From assembly GCA_027596945.1 (NCBI GenBank), contig JADGJH010000209.1, positions 5,693-25,188 of the forward strand: DNA of 19,496 bases, in the 5' to 3' direction. The translations under genes and the position numbers were made by a program. Positions 11,174 to 19,496 of this stretch are shown one piece after another. The notes below the pieces were generated by a model, which saw nothing but the letters and a program-made list of their open reading frames with translations, was not told where the DNA came from and did not search any database. The DNA comes from Physocladia obscura (Eukaryota; Chytridiomycota; Chytridiomycetes; Chytridiales; Chytriomycetaceae). Every line of letters starts with the position of its first letter. Within the stretch, counting starts at the first letter, position 1.

Positions 11174-12020
11174 ATGAAAACTAGAACAGTTTCTATATCT
11201 GCCGGCTTAGTACTATTGATCCTTTGGTTCTATTTATCAATGAAATCATCATTGTCGCCTATCGATTCAAGGCCATCCATTCATTTCGAGCAAACGATCG
11301 CCAAGAAATTCGTCCAAATTAATGATGGTGTTTCGAAAGAGATATTGAAAGCGGGAGATGGTATCACGTTTCCACAACAGGTGATTAAAAAATGAACACC
11401 TTGTTGTTATTGAATTATTTTTTTTTTTTCGCATAAACCTGAGCATATCTATTTTTATTTTTTTATTTTTTTTGTTTTAGGGCGATTCCGTTATAATTCA
11501 CTGTGAGTTTTGAAGCATACGTAGTTATCTCGTATTCAAATTTACGATTGAATTTTATTTTTTATTACTATTATTGCTGTTATTATTATTATTATTTGCA
11601 ATGAGTAGACACGGGGACAGTTGAGTTTCAACAATTTGATTGTTTTGTTCTTGTTACCAAAAAAAAAAATCAGTTAGCAGCTTCTGGCAAAAAATTCGAT
11701 TCGTCTGTTGATCGTGGACAGCCATTCGCAGCGTATATTGGAGTGGGACAAGTTATCAAAGGTGAAAACCAGTCCTCTGTTCGTATATTTTATTGTATTT
11801 AACAATTGGCAAGGCTGGGATTTGGGCGTTCCGTCAATGTCGCTGGGTGAAAAAGCCGTCTTGAGAATACGTCAAGACTACGCGTATGGAGAGAGAGGCT
11901 TTTCTTCTATTATTCCACGTTAGATTTCACCAATATTTAGATTTTATTTTATTATTTATATTTCTTTCTTCAGCTGGAGCAGATTTAAACTTTGAACTTG
12001 AACTAATCAAAATCAACTGA
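11174..12020 (+). CDS. FKBP-type prolyl isomerase with N-terminal membrane anchor
   Basis: The six exons are 11174-11380, 11481-11502, 11609-11619, 11674-11761, 11814-11918 and 11974-12020. They join in frame to 159 aa. Residues 10-22 form a hydrophobic segment (GLVLLILWFYL) after a basic MKTRT start. This is a signal anchor or uncleaved signal peptide, so the enzyme probably sits in the ER or secretory pathway. The FKBP domain starts at about residue 52 and has GDSVIIHYTGT, GKKFDSSVDRGQPF, GVGQVIKGWDLGVPSMSLGE, YAYGERGFSSIIPPG and FELELIKIN. The pocket residues Tyr77, Phe88, Asp89, Arg94, Phe98, Val107, Ile108, Trp111, Tyr134 and Ile143 are kept, so activity is expected. Its first three intron positions match the upstream FKBP12 gene, including an 11-base microexon, which indicates duplication. 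Intron 4 uses a CAAG acceptor. Confidence 0.9.
11566..11598 (+). repeat. TTA-type microsatellite in an FKBP intron
   Basis: An imperfect ATT/TTA trinucleotide tract lies within intron 2 of the membrane-anchored FKBP gene, just upstream of the 11-base microexon. Confidence 0.7.
11609..11619 (+). other. 11-base microexon of the membrane-anchored FKBP gene
   Basis: The acceptor is GAGTAG and the donor GTTGAG. The exon completes a Tyr codon and encodes Thr-Gly-Thr. It is at the same position and phase and has the same length as exon 3 of the upstream FKBP12 gene. Confidence 0.88.
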
Positions 12021-12206
12021 AATATATTTGTTAAGTGAAGTTTGTGTTTTCATCTATTTTTGGCTGAAAGCATGACAACAACTTTAAACATCTTCAATTC
12101 AAGGCATGTGGAGTTCTGTTATAGATTTGCCTGGATCATTTCTCCCTCAAACCAAAAACGAAAACAAATAAATGAAGACAATTGAATTGAAGTAAGAATT
12201 CGAGTT
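12021..12206. other. convergent intergenic region with candidate poly(A) signal
   Basis: The region holds the 3' ends of the membrane-anchored FKBP gene (+) and Cdc42 (-). An AATAAA at 12167-12172 could serve the FKBP transcript, about 150 bases after its stop. I saw no clear - strand AATAAA for Cdc42. Confidence 0.4.
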
Positions 12207-13374
<1,168 letters not shown>

Positions 13375-13746
13375 TTATTGTCGTCGTAAAATATCATAGC
13401 CGGTTATTCGATCGTCTGCAATTCCAATACGGACGGGAAATATGTCATCCAAGTCAAATCCTTGCTTCCACAAGCATTATAAATTTCTCCTGCCATCACT
13501 TTTTTGACCGCAATGTCAGTTTTCCATACCAGCATCACACCATCCAAAGGGATATATAGAATCCATCCAAATGTTACAAACTATTTCAACCATATTATTT
13601 CTTCCTATTGTTTCTGCTGTTATACTGATTTAAATTCAGCTGTGCAACTAGTCCAGCATTCAAAGTAATTGAGGGCTGCAAAGGATGGCCAGATTTGAAG
13701 TCCAGATAATAAACCTTGTCGTTTTCAATTGCTATAATTTGTATTC
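13375..13746 (-). CDS. possible minus-strand exons of an unrecognised gene
   Basis: A candidate exon at 13746-13595 follows a strong TTTTTCAG acceptor and reads IENDKVYYLDFKSGHPLQPS and further residues to a TAA at 13597-13595. A second stretch, 13460-13375, reads GFDLDDIFPVRIGIADDRIT to a TAA. A third frame between them (13567-13394) reads as KTDIAVKKVMAGEIYNACGS. These segments look protein-like but do not join in one consistent splice pattern, and upstream exons would lie in the CpG-free block. They may be two gene ends, a decayed gene or chance. I recognise no family. Confidence 0.25.
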
Positions 13747-14811
13747 CTGAAAAATTCAACACAATTGACACCATGACAGACAGAGAACAACAATTTCATG
13801 CTGATTCTATGCATTTAATGCTTATTTCAAAAATCTTAGTTATGTATTGTGAGTTTTGCACAAAATGTCCAACAGCAAATTTTCACATTCCACACAATTT
13901 CAATCTGTGCAAATTCCACAGCACTTCTAATGCCATACTAATTCACCCTTGCCACCACCCTCAAAAGCTTCAAAAATCAGCACAGTACAATAACAATATG
14001 TAACTGTGTTGTGGAAGGTGACAGTGTGGCAGAATCACCTTCATATGCACATCAAAGGGCAAGTAGTGCTGGAAGATAACAAGAATATTGTAGACACCAC
14101 CAACTTGGAAGTTAGAAGGATCTCAGAGTTCATAGAGATGAGTCAATCTAATCAGAAATTCTTGTTTGGTCCTGGTAAGTTCTGTATTGAACTGTAATGA
14201 TGGTGAATTAACTTGCTTGCACAGTCCAGGGGCCATCATTGAAATAACTGACTGAATTCTTCAAAAATGGACAAAGAAGAAAGAAAGCATTTAAGCAACT
14301 GTCTATGATGTTGCAATCTATGTCATAATTGTATGTAATAAGGATTTTTCTGGTCAGATTCTCTTTTTTTATTCTTTTTCTTCTGTTGTCCAAAATTTTT
14401 GGCAACCACAAAATAAAAACCAATCACTCTTTTCAAACATTTTCCTTATCACACAAAGTATTACAGTCTATATATACACATAACTTTTGCTTAATGTCAT
14501 AAATAATAATTTTCCATTAATTGTGTTTGATGGTGGTTTTGGTAATAAAAGATCAAGTTCATCTTCCATCAGCTTGAATTCATACTACCTTCAACATATG
14601 AGTACTCAAAGTGTCTTGTCACAGTTTTTGGCTTCAACAAATTTAAAGTAGATGTTGATATTCCAGTAAGTTTATCAGAAGCTTGATAGTAGGCTTTAAA
14701 TTTGAGAGTTGAGAGTTGAGAGAGTTTTTATTTGTTAAGATTCTACATAAAAAAGGAGATCCAGAACTCTCTTTATAGCCTTTTTTGTACTTGAGATGCC
14801 TTTGAATTTGA

Positions 14812-14856
14812 AATAATTTCAAATACATATATTTCAAATACAGCTATTTCAAATAT
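14812..14856 (+). repeat. short direct repeats of a TTTCAAATA motif
   Basis: The motif TTTCAAATA occurs three times within about 45 bases at irregular spacing. This is low-complexity DNA with no evident function. Confidence 0.5.
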
Positions 14857-15612
14857 ATCAGTATCAAGGCATTTTTGAGTTTTTCTCTTCAATGAAAATA
14901 TGTTTGAGAAAATCAAACTAATGTGGTTTTTCTGTCTTTGCTTATAACTCAAAATGATTGATGTTATAGTAAATGGCAGTTGGTTTCTTCACTTAGTTTT
15001 TGTTGACTTTAGACAAACCACTGTTTTGTTTAATTAATAAATTGCCCAGTCAATTTTAGTTTATTAATAAAGGTATTAAGCTAACAGTGAATACATGTGC
15101 TGTTGCCATCAGAATACTCAAATCTGTTGGTACAAGAAACTGTGGATGCCTCCATAGTATCTTGCAACTCTCTTTTGTCTTTTCTACATTTTCTTAATGT
15201 TTCTATTGATTTCTAATACAATTATTTATGAAAATACTTATGTTTAAAACCCTTGTATATGGCAGAGCATCTCTCACTCTCTTCTCTAGTTTACTACACA
15301 AGCCATACTCTTCTGTCAAATGATCGAGGAGAGTGTGTATTTCCTGGTATTTGAATATTATAGTAAGTAGAGTGGGTCGCTTGCTATTAACTAGTGAACA
15401 TGCCAGATTCTTTTCAATGGGGTTCTGTTCATTCTGTTGGCACCTCTGTAGTACTGTGTCACAGTAAGAACAACATATCAGAATCCTCTCATAAAGATTA
15501 TTTGCTTTTATTAACTGCCCATAAATTGTTGAGTAGAGTCAGAAGCCTTTAGGAAAGAGATGTTAGACTACAAGTTATCAGTTTTTTATTTTTATTTTTA
15601 TTTTGTAAGTCT

Positions 15613-15648
15613 GCTGTGGATTTCACTATTGCTGTGGATTTCACTATT
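15613..15648 (+). repeat. perfect 18-base tandem duplication
   Basis: GCTGTGGATTTCACTATT occurs twice with no spacer and no mismatch. It is probably a recent slippage duplication, or a footprint, inside the otherwise old CpG-poor block. Confidence 0.9.
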
Positions 15649-15699
15649 TATAGTGCATTTACCACCACTTTGACATTTTCTCCTTAAAAACTGGTGATA

Positions 15700-15721
15700 T
15701 CACATCAATGGGATGATGTGA
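15700..15721. repeat. small inverted repeat
   Basis: TCACATCA and TGATGTGA are separated by six bases. This 8-base stem lies about 35 bases before the first recognisable exon of the upstream Myb-like pseudogene. It could be a protein-binding site or chance. Confidence 0.4.
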
Positions 15722-15756
15722 CAGTTTTCTGAAAGTATTTCAATGGCCCTTTTTAG

Positions 15757-17423
15757 GGTCCAAAAAGGGTATCAGCTGGCAGCACTCTGTTGAAAGCAGC
15801 ACCAAAACTTTTGCACTCTCTTTTTGGGGCTGCTGGCAAGACTGCAAACTTTGATCAAGAAGAAATCAAAAGTAATTTGTGTTTTCTTTATTAAATATTA
15901 CTCAATCTGATTGCCTTTGTTTGCAGAACTTCTGAATTTAGTTGTCAAGAATTGTCCTAGTGGTGGAAATGAATGGGCAAGAGTTGAAAATTAATTCAAT
16001 TCTGGAGTTCAAGAAAATCAAAGATGTACCTCAATTCAACTAAAATCAAAGTTCAATTGACTGCAAACAACAGATAAGCCTACTGCATCACAGCCACAAA
16101 AAGTTATGGATCACAGTGTTGCAATCCAAGTGCAAATTGAATTGCAAATTGGAGTTCAAACCATGAGTGGCGTAATTGAGATAACAGAACAGGAGGAGGA
16201 AAGTGAGTGCAGTTTTGTTTGTCTGTGTTGTTAATAGTGCTTTGATTGTTAGATATTTTATGTGCAATCAGACAATACCTCCCAGCAGATGAGGAATATC
16301 TTTGGAAGGAGGCTGAAATACCCTATAATAACAATTGTGAGGATGGCAAAGACAATTATACTTGGCAGTTCATGAAATTGGTATATCAAATTAACATCAT
16401 CAATTCTTTTAAATAATCAATATAAACACAAGAGATTTGATTCTCTGAGGAAGTCAACAAAGCCAACTGGTAATCCTGAATGTCCATATCAAATCAGAGC
16501 TGCAAAAGGAATTTGGCATGAAATCAAAACTTGAATCAGTGGAGATGATGAAGTAGGAGATGAATAGGGTCAATATGATGCTGAATCAGAAATTGGGACA
16601 GACAGAGAAGAAGCCACACTGGCCAAAGAGGTTGAAAATGATGAAAATATTGCTGTTGAACCAGTGAACCATGGACAAAATGGTGAGGATGTTAGTGATA
16701 GTGATTAAAGATCAATGGGCAAAATCAGTGGCAGTCTTATTAAAGGGATGCACAGACTTCAGCAGGAACAGCACCTATTACATCAACTCAACTCATCAAA
16801 AACTGGAAGCTCAGTTAGCCATCCCTTATCTTCAAGATTATTGCCATATTTGCCATCATCGCCAGCAACACCAATAAAACAATCCCTCACATTGAAATCT
16901 GGGACTGGTATCTTTTCTATCAAAAGCCATCTTGGGAAAAGCAATGTTTCTCATAGAAATTCTATTCCAAGTGAGGCTGGCTCGTATATTTCTAGGCCTG
17001 CTCAAGAGCAAAAAAAGCTTTGTTTACAACAAAATGCTCTTGAAAAAAAAGATGACAGCATGGAAAAGTATGCATTTTATTATTGCAAATATACTAATAG
17101 TTGAAATTTCTATCCAGAATGCTTCTTATGCAAATGAATAGAGATACTGAACTCAAGTTCAAAAAAATGGATCATGAGGCAAAAATCGAAGCTCACCAAG
17201 AAGAAACAGAACAACAAAGATGAGAGGGACAAGAGGAACTAGATTGCAGACAAGAAGAGCAAGCATGAGGAAGAACAAGCTCACAGAAGAGAAGAGCGGG
17301 AATACAAGGCAGAATGTGAACAGGCTGATTGGGAGGAAAGATTATCCAGAGGACAGGCAGTTACAGCAACAGCAAAGCCAACAACAACTAATGTCTATTA
17401 TTGTGGCACTTGTAAAGAAGTAA
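15757..17423 (+). pseudogene. Myb/DUF6818-like transposon accessory gene with two domains (A copy), broken
   Basis: The exons can be traced as 15757-15871, 15927-16202, 16253-16380, 16433-17067 and 17118-17423. The introns are 50-55 bases and their phases match. Domain 1 begins in NFDQEEIKKLLNLVVKN, continues GGNEWARVEN and reaches a KPT motif. Domain 2 reads AIRQYLPADEEYLWKEAEIP and continues into KSTKPTGNPECPYQIRAAKG. An acidic, Ser-rich linker and a C-terminal Gln/Glu coiled coil ending in QLQQQQSQQQLMSIIVALVK follow. The pattern W...KPTG-P-CP--V--AK resembles the Myb/SANT-like DUF6818 domain of fungal and oomycete proteins (recognised from memory). Seven in-frame stops (15992, 16058, 16532, 16565, 16706, 17221, 17266) and a late frameshift break it. 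The start codon is not clear. It converges with the transposase. Confidence 0.72.
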
Positions 17424-17529
17424 ATGGGACTTCTTTTATTGCTTTTTATATCAGTATTTGGTTTTTGGTTTTTGTTTGGTTTTCCTTGTTGATGATTTTG
17501 ACATAAAGCTGAAGTTATTAAAGTTTTTA

Positions 17530-18304
17530 TTAAGTAAAATATTCTTCATAAACATATCTTATTTGGCTGATTTTCAGTCTTTTCACTCTCAAGTTATACA
17601 AGTGAAAAAGATTCCATAGTTGAACCTCTCGAATGTCTTGATTGTAAGGCAACTTTTGTGTCAGTTGCCAGAATGGCTTTTCAACAGCCCCCATTCCCCA
17701 TTCTGCAGCTTGTCTGACTTTAGTAATTGCTGAGCTAACCAGTTCAGCAGAAGTTTGTTCATTCAAAGGAAATTGTTCCAGATCCCCGATTTTAAACAGA
17801 GTTATAATCCTGTTGAACATTTCATTAGAAACAGGAAAAGCCGAATCAGCAACAACTCCATAATCTTGCAGAGAAAAGCGAGGATTGATCAGACTTGCAT
17901 GAAAATCACGAGAGTTGTCACTATATTTAAACTGGTATGTGTGTAAAACAGTACTTTCAAAAAGAGAGAGGTTACCTGTCATTCCAAGATCCAGGACAGT
18001 TGTGGCATGCCCAAATAATAGTACTGTTGACACCATAGCACAGAACTCCAGTTACATAGACAGTATGTAGCCAACCATAGTAGAAGGCATTTTGAATGTC
18101 TTAATGTGTTGGCTCTTGCACAGGATAGTTCTTTCCATCAATGAATCCCCAACAGTTACAGACAAGTGGCTTTTTTTGATTGATTGCAGTAGCCCAAATT
18201 TTTTGATTTGTTGGTGATGGCCATTGTACTTGCATTTTGATAAGAAAATCATTGTTTGAAATGCAATGGAAAACTTCCAAAACTGGGACAAATAAAAAAA
18301 ACAA
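17530..18304 (-). pseudogene. DDE_4/HARBI1-like transposase, 5'-truncated and broken
   Basis: Read on the - strand, it starts near WPSPTNQKIWATAINQKKPL, then CNCWGFIDGKNYPVQEPTH, an in-frame TAA (18103-18101), then AFYYGWLHTVYVTGVL and WACHNCPGSWND. A frameshift near 17977 moves to the frame of DYGVVADSAFPVS and RQAAEWGMGAVEKPFWQL, ending at 17530. The catalytic triad is still visible as Asp (codon 18139-18137), Asp (17847-17845) and Glu (17703-17701), with 48 residues between the last two. This is the arrangement of PIF/Harbinger-type transposases, which cut and paste DNA. The N-terminal helical region found in full-length family members is missing. The Myb-like B gene starts only about 85 bases away in the opposite direction. 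Confidence 0.82.
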
Positions 18305-18389
18305 AATGTCTTTGTCTCAGCAGGACCCCGGGACATTTTTGTCAAGATGAAAAAATGGTTTTTTATCCCAAAAAAGACAAAATACAAAA

Positions 18390-19448
18390 ATGAACAAACA
18401 GCCAACTCAGAGTGCCAAAAAAGCACCCAAAACACCAGCAGCAGCAACAGCAATCAAACCGCGTGGGAATAATTGGTGGCTGCACAAAATTGAAAATTTA
18501 CTGGATATTATCAAAGATGTCCTTCTGTCTGGGTCAAATGAATGGGATGCTGTTGTCACACGATATATGGCACTGGGCTACAATCAAGACACAGAAGTTG
18601 TTAAAAGCAAGTACAAGAAGCTACAAAACGTCAACAAGAAAACTGGAGATCCTACCTGCCCCCTGCAAGTTGTTCGCGCAAAACAAATTGCTTGTCAAAT
18701 TGATGAAAAAAACAACACTATTGTGCTGGACAATGACAATAATAATGGTCCAGATGCAATTAATGACAACAGTGGTATTCAGCAGGACCCAGTGTTGGAC
18801 GATTTGCTGAACTTGATGCAGCAAGCCCTTGACAACAAAATTGACAAAACGCAGTCAAATAATTAAGCTAATTCTGACAGTGACAACAACATACCAGGTT
18901 CACAAGTAACTGTCACTACCAAACAACCTGCATTACATGAGTTCCCGAAAATCAGGTACTGTTTTTCTTTATGTCTTTACCACTCAAACAATATTTCTAA
19001 TTCCACTCCTATTGTAACAAGCAGAGTTGGTCTCACAATAAAGGAACTTCAATACATTGCTGCTGCAAATTCATGTTGCACATCTGATCCAATGAGTGCA
19101 TCAGAATTGTCTTCATCAACTTTGAGTAAAACGGCAAAAAAAAGGAAGGCTATTGACAATTCAATTTCATCATAAGTTCGTTATTTTATTATTACTGTAG
19201 CATGTGCATATTATTACTGTTTATTTTTTTAGAATACAGGATGATTCAAAAAATTTGACACAATTACTGGGCATGAAAGGAAAAGAAGACAGGAAGAATG
19301 GGAAGAACAAGAAGCGCAGCAAAAGATGGAGATGGAAAGATTCAAGATGGAAGCAGAAGAGTGCAGGGAAGAGCACAAAATTGAAATGATTCGACTGGAG
19401 TTATTGTTAAAAAAAGGAATGAGAAAGATTGAATTTTTTGTTTATTAA
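18390..19448 (+). pseudogene. Myb/DUF6818-like transposon accessory gene (B copy), lightly broken
   Basis: The exons can be traced as 18390-18955, 19025-19175 and 19240-19448. It begins with a good ATG and a Lys/Ala-rich leader, then one domain: NWWLHKIENLLDIIKDVLLS, NEWDAVVTRYMALGYNQD, KSKYKKLQNVNKKTGDPTCP and VVRAKQIACQID. A Ser/Asn-rich linker with a basic KTAKKRKA (possible nuclear signal) and a charged coiled coil (RRQEEWEEQEAQQKMEMERF) follow. The breaks are TAA at 18864, TAA at 19173 just before the intron 2 donor, and a frameshift near 19275. It has one domain copy where the A gene has two, and more CpG. It may be a younger insertion or a less mutated partner of the same element. Confidence 0.72.
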
Positions 19449-19496
19449 TTTTTTTCTGAATTATTTTGTCTGTTCAAATTAAAATATTATTATTGA
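19449..19496. other. AT-rich end of window
   Basis: These 48 AT-rich bases follow the Myb-like B pseudogene. No terminal inverted repeat could be recognised, and the transposon border may lie outside the window. Confidence 0.4.

Larger units (their letters stand above)
13722..15756. other. CpG-depleted AT-rich block, no intact gene
   Basis: I read no CG dinucleotide from 13722 to 15323 and only about two up to 15756, while TG and CA are frequent. No frame longer than about 95 codons is present. Weak traces are a - strand Cys-rich segment near 13860-13980 interrupted by several stops, a + strand frame at 14006-14197, and a + strand segment at about 14550-14666 (VTVFGFNKFKVDVDIP) that runs into a GTAAGT. 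These look like old transposon-derived or heavily mutated sequence. Confidence 0.6.
15757..19448. mobile_element. decayed PIF/Harbinger-like DNA transposon cluster with two Myb-like genes
   Basis: The block holds a DDE transposase of the DDE_4 (HARBI1-like) type on the - strand, flanked on both sides by Myb/DUF6818-like genes on the + strand. Harbinger elements are known to pair such a transposase with a Myb-like DNA-binding protein needed for transposition. All three genes are broken. I could not identify terminal inverted repeats or a 3-base target duplication, so the borders are unknown, and more than one element copy may be nested here. The listed span covers only the coding remains. Confidence 0.7.

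Noticed and set aside
13716..14003. 95-codon + strand frame with several Cys and His residues
   Set aside because: It lies in the CpG-free AT-rich block and matches no motif spacing that I recognise.
15992..19175. Stop-codon reassignment in the transposon genes
   Set aside because: All three stop codons occur in frame together with frameshifts, while the host genes use normal stops. Decay explains this more simply.

Overview
The window is eukaryotic nuclear DNA. Its genes are split by short GT-AG introns (mostly 50-140 bases). The recognisable proteins are fungal or general eukaryotic housekeeping types: a PPR-like protein, glucosidase II alpha, two FKBP prolyl isomerases and Cdc42. High intron density, microexons and a decayed PIF/Harbinger-like transposon with Myb/DUF6818-like partner genes suggest an early-diverging (chytrid-like) fungus. 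That placement is an inference; no rRNA or other marker is present.

Positions 1-13600 are gene-dense with many CpG dinucleotides. On the + strand they hold a PPR-like protein (191-1663), the ER glucosidase II catalytic subunit (1743-5142, eight exons, 955 aa, complete), a low-complexity Arg-Glu/Arg-Asp-rich protein (5435-8031), an FKBP12-type prolyl isomerase (8748-9560) and a membrane-anchored FKBP paralogue (11174-12020). Cdc42 follows on the - strand (12207-12939), convergent with the second FKBP. The two FKBPs share three intron positions, including an 11-base microexon, so they look like a local duplication. The first one also appears to have a 6-base microexon encoding two residues of the drug/substrate pocket. 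Possible unassigned minus-strand exons lie at 13375-13746.

From about 13720 to the end the DNA changes. It is AT-rich and almost free of CpG; none is present from 13722 to 15323. It holds a decayed mobile-element cluster. A multi-exon Myb/DUF6818-like pseudogene with two domain copies (15757-17423, +) faces a broken DDE transposase (17530-18304, -), which in turn is head-to-head with a second, younger-looking Myb/DUF6818-like pseudogene (18390-19448, +). Every in-frame stop in these pseudogenes is one C-to-T change away from a Gln or Arg codon, and the reconstructed intron phases still fit. This points to mutational decay of once-functional genes, plausibly by cytosine methylation or RIP-like deamination.

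The genes do not form a pathway. They are independent housekeeping loci next to a repeat block. The points most worth a second look are the FKBP microexons, the two-partner transposon arrangement and the abrupt CpG blackout.
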